A stretch of 64,000 nt of DNA. Source: Paenibacillus_AA sp045062745. Its GTDB lineage: Bacteria; Bacillota; Bacilli; Paenibacillales; NBRC-103111. Shown here piece after piece: positions 56,663 through 64,000 of this stretch (positions are counted from its first letter, which is position 1; the number at the start of each line of letters is the position of its first letter). The notes below the pieces were generated by a model. It saw only the letters and a list, made by a program, of their open reading frames with translations. It searched no databases and was not told the origin of the DNA. Location of the stretch: the NCBI RefSeq assembly GCF_045062745.1, contig NZ_JBJGED010000015.1, positions 116,780 to 180,779 of the forward strand, given 5' to 3'. Made by a program: the position numbers and the translations under genes.

Positions 56663-58105
56663 ATGCGCATCGATTCGATTCCGACGCAAGCGATCCGTCA
56701 GCTTCAAGACCGGCTGCCCACCGACGATCTGGAAGTCTCCTTGGACGATCGGAAAGTCTGGGGCCTCGCTTTTATTAACACGGTGGTAGCGAGAGACCAA
56801 TTTTACAACGAAATCACATTAGCGCTTCCTATGCTGGATTCCACGCCCGGCATGGCGTGGAAGACGGTGTTCCCCCGCGCCAAGCCGATTGAATCGGTGG
56901 AGGAGGCGGTGACCGACCTGATGCTGGGGCATGTGATTCTCGTCCATGAAGAATGGGAATGCGCGGTCTCGATCCCATTGTGGCATACGAAGACGCGGGC
57001 GATCGAGATGCCGAAGTACGAGAAAGTGATCATCGGGCCGCAGGAAAGCTTCAATGAAGACCTTGAAACGAACATAGGACTCATCCGCCGCTGGGTTCGG
57101 GACCCGGAGCTGTCGGTTCGCTACTACGAGGTGGGACGAAGATCCAAGAGCAAGGTGGCGCTCTGCTATATACGGGACATCACCAACCCGGGATGGGTGG
57201 ACGAGATCGACAGGGCGATTCGGGACCTCGACGTCGATCTGATTACCGGGCATACCGACCTGATGGATCTGCTCATTCAGCCCAACCAATCCGTGTTCCC
57301 GCTCTATCAGCTGACCGAGCTGCCGGCGCGCGTCCAAGTGGAGATGAATACCGGACGGATCGTTCTATTCGCGGAAGGCTCTCCCTACGGAATCATGCTG
57401 CCTTCTCCCGTGATCGGCCTGCTGCGCGAATCGGAGTATTTGCTGCAATCGAGCTACGTGCATCTGTTCGCCCGCGTGCTGCGGTTCATAGCCAGCTTCC
57501 TGTCGATGTACTCCGCCGCGATCTATCTCGCGCTGGTCTCCGTCAATACGTCCATTCTGCCGACCGAGATCAGCATCTCCGTGTCCGCCGATCAGCAGGC
57601 GCTTCCGTACTCGACCTTTCTCGAGGTGATGATCATGCTGCTCGTCCTGGACATCTTCATTGAAGCGACGACCTTCGTGCCGGGCACCATTGGGCCCGCG
57701 CTCAATATCGTAGGCAGCCTGATCATCGGGCAAGCAGCGACTCAGGCCGGGCTCGTCAGCTCCCTCATGGTGATCATCACCGCGATTACGGCGGTAGGCA
57801 CCTACTTAAGCTCGCTCCAGCTGGCTTACGCGATCCGCATATGGAAGTACGCTTTCGTACTGGCTGCCGGGATATTCGGTCTCTATGGCATCGTCTGCTG
57901 CATGGCGATCCAACTCGGCCACCTGACCGGCCTTCGAACGTTGGGCCTCCCTTATCTGCAGCCGATGGCCCCGTTGAAATGGAAGCAGCTGCTGCCAGGA
58001 CTGTTCGAAATACCGGCCAACCGGAGGTTCAAGCGGGGGACCTTGTTCCAACCCCAAGATAAAGTCAGCATGAGGAGGAAGCCTAACGATGAGCAGGGCA
58101 ACTAA
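56663..58105 (+). CDS. Spore germination receptor A subunit (GerA/GerKA family)
   Basis: The 480-residue protein is the A subunit of a germinant receptor. It has a large N-terminal soluble domain (about 1-240), then five or so membrane helices (about 270-430). Family features are VVLALPMLDS-like text near residue 50, YIRDITNPGWVDEIDRAI, QLTELPARVQVEMNTGRIVLFAEGSPYGIMLP in parts, and the TM segment FIEATTFVPGTIGPALNIVGSLIIGQAA. A subunits sit in the spore inner membrane and bind nutrient germinants with B and C subunits. AGGAGG precedes the ATG. The next gene overlaps the end by 17 bp. Confidence 0.93.
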   Translation: MRIDSIPTQAIRQLQDRLPTDDLEVSLDDRKVWGLAFINTVVARDQFYNEITLALPMLDSTPGMAWKTVFPRAKPIESVEEAVTDLMLGHVILVHEEWECAVSIPLWHTKTRAIEMPKYEKVIIGPQESFNEDLETNIGLIRRWVRDPELSVRYYEVGRRSKSKVALCYIRDITNPGWVDEIDRAIRDLDVDLITGHTDLMDLLIQPNQSVFPLYQLTELPARVQVEMNTGRIVLFAEGSPYGIMLPSPVIGLLRESEYLLQSSYVHLFARVLRFIASFLSMYSAAIYLALVSVNTSILPTEISISVSADQQALPYSTFLEVMIMLLVLDIFIEATTFVPGTIGPALNIVGSLIIGQAATQAGLVSSLMVIITAITAVGTYLSSLQLAYAIRIWKYAFVLAAGIFGLYGIVCCMAIQLGHLTGLRTLGLPYLQPMAPLKWKQLLPGLFEIPANRRFKRGTLFQPQDKVSMRRKPNDEQGN

Positions 58106-59180
58106 TATTTCGCCGGGGCAATACGGTATCGTGCTGGTGTTCGCCACGATCGCCATTCATCCGTTCGGCGAGCAGATGCTGCTCTATCAGACGACGGGCC
58201 GCTTCTCCTGGCTCGCCATCTGCATAGCCTACCTCTTGTCCGTTGTCTCGACTCTGCTCGCCACATGGATGATGAAGCCATATACCGACGACAACGTAAT
58301 CGGGGTTATCCGCCGCTTGTTCGGAAGAGCGGTCAGTTGGGGGTTCGCGCTAATGTTCGTCCTGGCCGGAGTGGCCTGGGGAGGCGTGTACCTGAGGCAG
58401 TTTTGGACGATGATCCATGCCACCCAGCTGAAACAGACGCCGGTGTTCGTCACCAATTTGATTATGATGCTCGCGGTGGTGGCGCTCGTGTGGCACGGGA
58501 TTGAGGGCTTCGCCCGGGCTTCCCAGCTGCTGGCGCTTTTTCTGGTGCCGGCCATGCTGCTCCTCCTGACGGGACTGATTCAGAATGCGAACTTTGCCCG
58601 GCTGCTGCCTCTGAGCGATCCTCCATGGGGGGCGTTTATGGAGCAAAGGGTCTTAAGCTTCTTCTTCGCGTTTAAAGGGACCTTGGTCCCTTTCTTCTTC
58701 ATGCCCTATTTACGCCACCGGAAGCATATCCAGTTATGGGGCTTCGCTTCCCTTACGCTCGCTTTTCTGTTCATCGGGTTCATTATTACGCTGCCGCTGG
58801 CTATCTTCCATGTGGATGCGGTGAAGATCTGGATTCTGCCGATTCAAAAATCGGTCGGTACCGTTCTGCTTCCGTTTTTTCCGATACATAAAATCTCGTT
58901 TCTGACGCCGATCCTGTGGCATATGCTCGTAATGGCCGATTTAGGGATTATGCTCCTAATCGTAACACAATCACTTGGAGGGGTGATTCGATTGCGCCGG
59001 GAGAAGACGGTCCTGCTCCTGGCCGCAGCCTGCACCTATTTGCTGTCGCTTTTCCCGCTCTCTTTCATCCAAGTGGTGCAGGCGCAAATCTACTTATCCT
59101 TGTACGGGGCGGTGCTGTTCTTCGCGCTCCCGGTATTGGGCGCCTGCATGAAAGGGCTGCGGAGGGGGACGGTCCGATGA
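58089..59180 (+). CDS. Spore germination receptor B subunit (endospore germination permease)
   Basis: The 363-residue protein has ten predicted membrane helices and resembles amino acid/polyamine permeases, as GerAB/GerKB proteins do. The N terminus is SPGQYGIVLVFATIAIHPFG, with the conserved FLEPGVAYL-like region replaced by VLAGVAWGGVYLRQF. It should bind or gate a germinant, such as an amino acid or sugar, within the inner spore membrane. The ATG (58089) lies inside the end of the A subunit gene, and the stop overlaps the ATG of the C subunit gene by 4 bp (ATGA). These overlaps prove a single operon with translational coupling. Confidence 0.93.
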   Translation: MSRATNISPGQYGIVLVFATIAIHPFGEQMLLYQTTGRFSWLAICIAYLLSVVSTLLATWMMKPYTDDNVIGVIRRLFGRAVSWGFALMFVLAGVAWGGVYLRQFWTMIHATQLKQTPVFVTNLIMMLAVVALVWHGIEGFARASQLLALFLVPAMLLLLTGLIQNANFARLLPLSDPPWGAFMEQRVLSFFFAFKGTLVPFFFMPYLRHRKHIQLWGFASLTLAFLFIGFIITLPLAIFHVDAVKIWILPIQKSVGTVLLPFFPIHKISFLTPILWHMLVMADLGIMLLIVTQSLGGVIRLRREKTVLLLAAACTYLLSLFPLSFIQVVQAQIYLSLYGAVLFFALPVLGACMKGLRRGTVR

Positions 59181-60250
59181 AACGCGTCTCGCTCTTCACG
59201 CTCTGTCTCTGCCTGATCGTGCCGCTCACCGGCTGTTGGGACATCGTAGAAATTCGTCACGACGCCTTTCTAATCGGGATGGGCATCGACCAAGTAGGGG
59301 AGAACCGGATCGAGCTGAGCTTATTGGAGCTGGACATCCCACCGAGTACGAGCGGCAAGGTCACTCAGACGAGTACAACCGGCAATCCGTATCGAACGCG
59401 GCTGTTCTCAAGCCAAGGAGCCTCTCTCGCGGAATGCATGGACGAGATCCAGGAGAAGATCGACAACCGGTTCACGCTCGAGAAGATCACGTTTATCGTT
59501 TTCGGCAAAACCGCCGCCCAGAAAGGATTAAGCGAGCATTGGGACTATTTATTCCGGGAGTTCGATCTGGATCCGTCGCTCCATCTGCTCGTGGCCGAAG
59601 GCCAAGCCCAATCGCTGCTAGCTCAGGAGAAAGGCATTCTGGTGGAATTCATCAACGAGAAGTTCGATGTGGTCCCGAATTTCTTGGACATGCTGCTCTG
59701 GAGGTTTACCCCAGCGATCTTCAATCCGCTCGAGTCGTCCTATATCCCGACGATCGACTTTGCGGCCCAGAAGCTGCATTATACCGGCGTAGGGCTGTTC
59801 ACAGACAGCAGGATGACCTTGGCGCTGAACGCCGAAGATCAGAAAATCGTGAACCTGTTCGTCAATAAGGAAGTGAACGAGATCCTCCTCTACAGCGACG
59901 AGACCAAGAAGACGGCGTTCCAGGTGTCGCAGGAAAAACGCCGGATCAAGCTCGCGCCGGAGGGGGCCCGGATCTCGATCCGGTTGAAGGGGATGCTGAC
60001 GCAGTCCGCCATGCCCTCAACGCCAAACCATCGCATCGAAACGGAGAAGGCGATCGCCGCACGGGTTCAGCAATCCATGGTGGAGCTTTATGGCCGCATG
60101 CAGCAGGAAGGCGTGGACCTGTTCGGGCTCGGGGAGCGGCGCAGGCAGAGGGGGCTGAACGTAAGCAACTGGGAGCGGGAGTTCAAGACGTTCCCCGTCA
60201 CCTTCGAAGTAACCGTGCAAATCCTGTCCGGTTCCGGAAAGATGGAGTAA
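59177..60250 (+). CDS. Spore germination receptor C subunit (Ger(x)C lipoprotein)
   Basis: The 357-residue lipoprotein starts with a signal ending in the lipobox LTGC (Cys20), followed by WDIVEIRHDAFLIGMGID, the N-terminal hallmark of the Ger(x)C family. The body has repeated alpha-beta domains, with EKITFIVFGK, and ends in GNVSNWEREFKTFPVTFEV-like text (NVSNWEREFKTFPV). GerC-type lipoproteins sit on the outer leaflet of the spore inner membrane and complete the receptor. Lipidation is required in B. subtilis. The ATG at 59177 overlaps the B subunit stop. No D subunit gene follows; a strong hairpin lies 24 bp downstream. Confidence 0.94.
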   Translation: MKRVSLFTLCLCLIVPLTGCWDIVEIRHDAFLIGMGIDQVGENRIELSLLELDIPPSTSGKVTQTSTTGNPYRTRLFSSQGASLAECMDEIQEKIDNRFTLEKITFIVFGKTAAQKGLSEHWDYLFREFDLDPSLHLLVAEGQAQSLLAQEKGILVEFINEKFDVVPNFLDMLLWRFTPAIFNPLESSYIPTIDFAAQKLHYTGVGLFTDSRMTLALNAEDQKIVNLFVNKEVNEILLYSDETKKTAFQVSQEKRRIKLAPEGARISIRLKGMLTQSAMPSTPNHRIETEKAIAARVQQSMVELYGRMQQEGVDLFGLGERRRQRGLNVSNWEREFKTFPVTFEVTVQILSGSGKME

Positions 60251-60274
60251 GGGCGTAAGCCGCGGGGAGCGTGG

Positions 60275-60306
60275 AGCCTTGCAGGGCGGCGTCGCCCTGC
60301 AAGGCT
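60275..60306. repeat. Perfect 14-bp hairpin between convergent genes, without U-tract
   Basis: AGCCTTGCAGGGCG (60275-60288) and CGCCCTGCAAGGCT (60293-60306) form a perfect stem with a 4-nt loop. Neither side has a T-run, so it is not a classical intrinsic terminator; it may block 3' decay or act with a factor. Confidence 0.8.
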
Positions 60307-60321
60307 GCGATGCTGGATGTG

Positions 60322-61107
60322 CTAGGAGGAGGGTTTGCGAATCCGCTTGGAGAACTCCGGGCGGGCGAAGGCCGTGTCCGGGATCCTCCCCTGCGGATTG
60401 TGGTTGTAGCGGTCGACTCCGCGCACCATATAGCTTAGGAAGTTCGGGTTGCGCTCCATGTCGCACTTGACCTCGGTGGCGGAGAAACGGAGGATGTACC
60501 CGATCCTCCAGCGATCTGAAGTGTTGCCGGACGAGCCATGCACGATCGCATCGTCGTGCAGGGTGAACGCCCCCGCCGGGATGCTCAGCGTCACGGCGTC
60601 TTCCGTGCTGAAGTGGCCCTGCTCCAGCTCGAACGACAGCACGGACTCCTCGCCGGCGATCCGATGCTTGATGATACCGGCCTTGTGCGAGCGCGGAATG
60701 ACCTGCATCGCGCCGTTCTCGGCATCGACGTCCCACAGGGCGAGCCAGACGGTCACGGTATTGTGGGGGGCGAGCGGCCAATAATAAGCGTCCTGATGCC
60801 AAGGCACGGTCTTCGGGGAGCGGGGCGGCTTGACAATGAATTCACTCCCCCACAAGTAGAAGTCCGGCCCGAGCAGACTCTCTACGCAGTCCAGCAGCTT
60901 GGGCTCGGTCGCGATGTCGTACAGCCACCGGCTCGTGCGGTGCCACTGCATGATGTCCGTCGGGTCCTCCCCTTCCCGAAGCAGGTCTGTTATCCGACGG
61001 TAGCCCTCCTGCAGCTCCGCCAGCCGCTCGTTCGTGAACACTGGCGCGAGGCCGGTGAGATAGCCGTTCTCCCGATAAAACTGGACTTGCATTTCCGTAA
61101 GATGCAT
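60322..61107 (-). CDS. Phytanoyl-CoA dioxygenase (PhyH) family protein, copy 2
   Basis: The 261-residue Fe(II)/2-oxoglutarate oxygenase has VPWHQDAYYW (His-X-Asp iron ligands), HDDAIVHGSSGN (distal His) and WRIGYILRFSA (Arg for 2-oxoglutarate). An N-terminal helix set is visible in FYRENGYLTGLAPVF. The ATG at 61105-61107 is preferred to a TTG one codon earlier. It is the last gene of a minus-strand run with an aldo/keto reductase, two SDR enzymes and an HpcH/HpaI aldolase, so it probably hydroxylates a metabolite in a carbohydrate or hydroxy-acid breakdown route. Confidence 0.9.
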   Translation of the reverse strand: MHLTEMQVQFYRENGYLTGLAPVFTNERLAELQEGYRRITDLLREGEDPTDIMQWHRTSRWLYDIATEPKLLDCVESLLGPDFYLWGSEFIVKPPRSPKTVPWHQDAYYWPLAPHNTVTVWLALWDVDAENGAMQVIPRSHKAGIIKHRIAGEESVLSFELEQGHFSTEDAVTLSIPAGAFTLHDDAIVHGSSGNTSDRWRIGYILRFSATEVKCDMERNPNFLSYMVRGVDRYNHNPQGRIPDTAFARPEFSKRIRKPSS

Positions 61108-61137
61108 CAATATTACTCCCTTCGTATTCTTCGCGGT

Positions 61138-62097
61138 TTATGACTTCGCAACTTCCCATAAGGCTGGGTTGACGATGTGTTCCGGCATATCGGCGAACGA
61201 GGCTAGAATCTCGGCTCGAGCCGCCTCGCTGATTGCCGGACCATGGAACAAGCGCAGATTGTCCCGCACTTGACCCGGCGTCTCCGCTCCAAAGACGAGG
61301 CTGTCGATCTGCGGCAGATCTCGCACGAACGAGAAGGCGAGCTGTGCGACCGTCATCCTTTCGCGCGCGGCTACCGCCCGCAAGACCGATAACGGACCCG
61401 CCGCCTCCCGGAGTCCTTGCGGAAGCTCGCGATCCTCCATGAACAGCAAGCCCTGCAGGAACACGCTTCGGGCAAACACGAGCTTGCCCGCCTGGTCCAG
61501 CCGCTGCAAGCCCAGGTAGGCGAGCAGCCGGGTGTCCAATATGTTGATCGGCACTTGCACGGCTTCATAGACATCATCCTGCACCGTCCGCCACATCTCG
61601 TCGAACTGGGCTTGCGTATACACGCGGAGCGAGATTCCCATACGGTCCACGAGCCCTTCCTTCACGAGCTGCTTCGCCACCCGCGTCACCGTCTCCGCAT
61701 GCGTGTCCAGAACCTCGGGATTGTGCAGCATCAATACCGGGAGCTTCGTCAGCCTCAGGTTGCCGAGCGAGGAGGCGGCATTCGCGTACATCATCCGCTC
61801 CACTTCTTCGGGAGTCGTACCGGCATCGGCCCGCAGATGCATCTTCGTCACGATCAGCGGCCGCGGCTGCCGCTGCGGGCGATGCTCGAAATAGTCGCTG
61901 AGCACTTGCTCGGCATTGCCGTACGTATTCGCCGTATCGAAGCTTGTGATGCCCCCGGCGACCGCCGCGTCCAGAATGGTGGATGCGGTCGTCTCATCGG
62001 GCTTGCCGTTCTTGTTGGCGATCCCGTACGGAAGGCCGAGCTGAACAGTGCCCAGGGTTAGCCTCGAAAACGTCAATCCCCTCTTGGTCACTTCCAT
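61138..62097 (-). CDS. Aldo/keto reductase
   Basis: The 319-residue protein is an AKR TIM barrel. It has LGTVQLGLPYGIANKNG at the start, FDTANTYGNAEQVL (catalytic Asp and Tyr), the catalytic Lys in PLIVTKMHL, and LMLHNPEVL for the active-site His. The NADPH-binding region near the C terminus is QIDSLVFGAETPGQVRDNL. It should reduce or oxidise a carbonyl of a sugar-like compound with NADP(H). The stop lies 30 bp from the PhyH start, and the upstream SDR gene ends 52 bp away, so it is part of the catabolic operon. Confidence 0.92.
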   Translation of the reverse strand: MEVTKRGLTFSRLTLGTVQLGLPYGIANKNGKPDETTASTILDAAVAGGITSFDTANTYGNAEQVLSDYFEHRPQRQPRPLIVTKMHLRADAGTTPEEVERMMYANAASSLGNLRLTKLPVLMLHNPEVLDTHAETVTRVAKQLVKEGLVDRMGISLRVYTQAQFDEMWRTVQDDVYEAVQVPINILDTRLLAYLGLQRLDQAGKLVFARSVFLQGLLFMEDRELPQGLREAAGPLSVLRAVAARERMTVAQLAFSFVRDLPQIDSLVFGAETPGQVRDNLRLFHGPAISEAARAEILASFADMPEHIVNPALWEVAKS

Positions 62098-62149
62098 TGC
62101 AAGGGTTGCCTCCCTCCACTTCTTATATGTCCGGCTGTAAATATGAGCT

Positions 62150-62926
62150 CTACCAGGCCGTCCAGCCGCCGTCTACAACGATGTTCGCGCCCGTCATGAA
62201 GCTGGACGCCCGGGAGGCGAGCAGCAGTATGGGGCCGACCAGCTCCTCCGCACGGCCGGTCCGGCCCAGCATCGTCTTGCGGCTGAGCTCTTGCAGGAAC
62301 GCCTCGTCCGGCTGCTTGGCCGGATTCGGGAACGGGCCGGGGCTTACGCTGTTGACCCGGATGTTCTTGTCGCTCAGGTGCGCGGCGCAATATTTGGTCA
62401 GCTGGATGACCGCCGCCTTGCCGGCCCCGTAGTTGACCGGATTGTTCGCGCCGCTGTCGCCATAGATGCGCGGATCCGGAGACACCATCCCGTACATCGA
62501 GGCGAAGTTGACGATGCGGCCGCCGCCGTTCTCCTCGAAGTACGGGATGACCTCGCGGATGCAGCGGAAAGCGGTGCCGGCCGCGCCGTCGACGCCCTTC
62601 AGCCAGTCTTCGTCGGACATCGCCGCGACGGTGCCGAGCTTGCCGTACCCGGCCCCATACGTGGCGCCGTTAATGAGGACGTCGATACGGCCGAAACGGT
62701 CCCGCACCGTGCGGAACGTCTCGCGAATCGAAGCCGTCGCCGAGACGTCGCACGGCAGATGCAGGACGCGCTCGGGCGCGGAGGGCTGCCCGCGGAAGGG
62801 CATCGGGTCCGCGACGACGACGGTCGCTCCATAGTCGACCATCGCCTCCGTCAGCGTCGTGCCCAGGAAGCCGCTGCCTCCGGTCAGGACGACCACTTCC
62901 CCCTCCAGGGAGAATAGGTGTTTCAT
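62150..62926 (-). CDS. Short-chain dehydrogenase/reductase (SDR) of the catabolic operon
   Basis: The 258-residue enzyme is a classical SDR: VVLTGGSGFLG cofactor motif, DVLINGATYG, and the catalytic NYGAGKAAVIQLTKY with Tyr-X3-Lys. The C-terminal MTGANIVVDGGWTAW loop is typical. It probably oxidises a hydroxyl group of a sugar or sugar acid with NAD(P)+. It is followed 52 bp later by the aldo/keto reductase gene and preceded by another SDR gene 29 bp upstream. The two SDRs share their general layout but differ in much of the sequence, so they probably act on successive intermediates. Confidence 0.92.
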   Translation of the reverse strand: MKHLFSLEGEVVVLTGGSGFLGTTLTEAMVDYGATVVVADPMPFRGQPSAPERVLHLPCDVSATASIRETFRTVRDRFGRIDVLINGATYGAGYGKLGTVAAMSDEDWLKGVDGAAGTAFRCIREVIPYFEENGGGRIVNFASMYGMVSPDPRIYGDSGANNPVNYGAGKAAVIQLTKYCAAHLSDKNIRVNSVSPGPFPNPAKQPDEAFLQELSRKTMLGRTGRAEELVGPILLLASRASSFMTGANIVVDGGWTAW

Positions 62927-62955
62927 CTGTTGTGTGCCCCTTTCCCGATCTAGAC

Positions 62956-63738
62956 TTATTTGGCGGTGTAGCCGCCGTCCACCGGGAGGTTCGTCCCGGT
63001 CACGTAGAGAGAAGCGTCGGACGCCAGGAACACGATCGCGCCCATCAGGTCCGACTGATTGGCCATCCGGTTCAGGAACGTGCGCGCGCTGTAGCGCTTC
63101 GTGAATTCGTCCGGCGTCTTCTCCGTCCAGAAGCCGCCCGGGCTGATGCAGTTGCAGCGGACGCCCCGCGGACCGTAGTAGCTCGCCGCGAAGCGGGTGA
63201 AGTTGATCATCCCGCCCTTGTGGAAGAAGTAGTCGGGCACGAAGCCGTGGAAGCTGAGCCCCTCATACAGCGTGCCGTCCGGACCGATCATCCCCTGGAT
63301 CGAGCCGATGTTCACGATCGACCCGCTCCCCCGCTCGGCCATCGCGTCGCCGAGCGCCCGGGTCACGAGGAAGATGCCGGTCGCGTTCGCGGCCATGCTC
63401 TTCGCGAACGATTCGGCCGTGTCGTTCCACCCCGACATCGTCCGGGCGACCGCGTTGTTGATCAGCACGTCCACACGGCCTTCGGCGGAGAGGAGCTCGT
63501 CGCGCAGCGCCAGGATGGACCCCTCGTCCTCCTGGTCCATGTAGAGCGCGCGAATGTCCGCGCCCTGCTGACGAAATTCGGCCTCGATGTCCGCCAAGCG
63601 ATCGCGCTGCCGGCTCGTGATGTACGTCCGGGCGCCCGCTTCATGCAGCGCGAGCGTAATTTGCCGGCCATATTTGCCCGAGCCGCCCGTCACCACCGCG
63701 ATCTTGCCTTCGAGCGAGAAGCTGTCCAGTATACTCAT
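62956..63738 (-). CDS. Short-chain dehydrogenase/reductase (SDR), second of the catabolic operon
   Basis: The 260-residue SDR has IAVVTGGSGKYGRQI (cofactor motif), INNAVART near residue 90 (Ala and Val in place of the usual AG), SGSIVNIGSIQGM (catalytic Ser), and a C-terminal VTGTNLPVDGGYTAK. The catalytic Tyr and Lys are less plain: FHGFVPDYFFHKGGMINFTR gives Tyr-X3-Lys in DYFFHKGG. It should use NAD(P)(H) on a sugar-acid or hydroxy-acid intermediate. The HpcH/HpaI aldolase gene ends 2 bp upstream, so the genes are co-transcribed. Confidence 0.9.
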   Translation of the reverse strand: MSILDSFSLEGKIAVVTGGSGKYGRQITLALHEAGARTYITSRQRDRLADIEAEFRQQGADIRALYMDQEDEGSILALRDELLSAEGRVDVLINNAVARTMSGWNDTAESFAKSMAANATGIFLVTRALGDAMAERGSGSIVNIGSIQGMIGPDGTLYEGLSFHGFVPDYFFHKGGMINFTRFAASYYGPRGVRCNCISPGGFWTEKTPDEFTKRYSARTFLNRMANQSDLMGAIVFLASDASLYVTGTNLPVDGGYTAK

Positions 63739-63740
63739 CC

Positions 63741-64000
63741 TTAGTTCCCCCCGTAGATCCCGCTTGGCATCGTCATCTGCAGCTTGGAGATGTCCCCCAC
63801 GATTTGGCGGTAATACTGGCTCAGGCCGACTACATCCGCGCCTACGCTGATGAACGTGTAGCCCAGCGCCACGAGCTCCTCCCAGTTGCCCGCTCCGCCT
63901 ACGGTCCCGGCGAACTTGCCGTTCGCGACGGCCAACTCCGCGATGCGGCGGCGCGCTTCAAGCAGCATCGGATGGTTGAACTGCCCGGGCGCTCCGATCC
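63741..64000 (-). CDS. HpcH/HpaI aldolase family protein, N terminus beyond window
   Basis: Only the C-terminal 85 or so residues are visible; the frame is open to the right edge. The segment IGAPGQFNHPMLLEARRR is typical of the HpcH/HpaI family (2-keto-3-deoxy-sugar acid aldolases), and VALGYTFISVGADVVGLSQYY is the terminal barrel helix and strand. Members cleave 4-hydroxy-2-oxo acids to pyruvate and an aldehyde with a divalent metal. The stop is 2 bp before the next SDR start. With the SDR, AKR and PhyH genes it suggests breakdown of a sugar acid or hydroxylated aromatic compound. Confidence 0.88.
   Translation of the reverse strand, partial: IGAPGQFNHPMLLEARRRIAELAVANGKFAGTVGGAGNWEELVALGYTFISVGADVVGLSQYYRQIVGDISKLQMTMPSGIYGGN

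Overview
The window looks like chromosomal DNA of a high-G+C, endospore-forming Firmicute, most likely a member of the Paenibacillaceae (Paenibacillus/Cohnella type). The reasons are a spore gene set (a GerA-type germinant receptor operon, gerQ, a YjcZ-type miniprotein and the sporulation checkpoint gene sda), Bacillus-type neighbourhoods (yutJ-yuzB-yutI with a HesB gene close by), strong AGGAGG ribosome sites with frequent GTG/TTG starts, caa3-oxidase biogenesis genes, and large secreted polysaccharide-active and solute-binding proteins. No rRNA, tRNA, CRISPR array, prophage or insertion sequence was recognised.

Layout. 1-7.2 kb: a truncated sugar-type solute-binding lipoprotein, a two-component system, a secreted three-repeat protein that shares an apparent operator with that system, a nitroreductase, and a solute-binding protein fused to a stalk domain. 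7.3-12.6 kb: sda with a DnaA-box cluster, a small conserved protein, a CDF cation transporter, a HesB protein, mqnE, yutJ, yuzB and yutI. 12.6-17.4 kb, minus strand: ctaA, a UbiD decarboxylase, a HEPN protein and an SDR, preceded by a thioredoxin-like gene. 17.5-23.4 kb: SPFH protein with an RHH partner, a DUF2515 protein, a MurJ/SpoVB-type flippase, a small hypothetical protein and homoserine dehydrogenase. 23.4-31.3 kb: a large heparinase II/III-like enzyme, citrate synthase, a P-domain-like protein with a very basic N terminus, and an SgrR-type regulator.

31.3-32.4 kb is a gene-free block built of several repeat families, including 51-bp units. 32.4-36.4 kb: asnB, HAD, DUF456 and ThuA genes on the minus strand. 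36.7-42.7 kb: two paralogous class B penicillin-binding proteins flanking a HAD gene and a tandem pair of GyrI-like effector-binding proteins. 43-48.3 kb: a membrane transglutaminase, an MFS transporter, a YjcZ-like gene, a Ktr/Trk potassium channel subunit and a toprim protein. 48.3-51.7 kb: an AEC carrier, SCO, ctaB and gerQ. 51.8-56.5 kb: a Peptidase_G2 protein, a PhyH oxygenase divergent from an AraC regulator, an ArsB/NhaD permease and a BusR-like GntR-RCK_C regulator. 56.6-60.3 kb: a gerKA-KB-KC-type operon. 60.3-64 kb: a catabolic operon (HpcH/HpaI aldolase, two SDRs, aldo/keto reductase, PhyH) running off the right edge.

Themes. Respiration is covered by the futalosine menaquinone route (MqnE, UbiD-like), heme A/O synthesis (CtaA, CtaB), SCO and a type II NADH-dehydrogenase-like protein. 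Fe-S assembly accessory proteins (HesB, NifU-like) sit beside them. Ion and osmotic homeostasis may link the TrkH/KtrB protein with the BusR-like regulator, though they are about 8 kb apart. The most testable regulatory signals are the TTAAGGTT repeats before the two-component and secreted-repeat genes, the DnaA boxes before sda, and a GTCAC/GTGAC palindrome before the BusR-like gene. I found no convincing new multi-gene defence or mobile system. The least explained elements are the 31.3-32.4 kb repeat block, the paired intergenic element at 14.1 and 44.9 kb, and the P-domain and Peptidase_G2 proteins.
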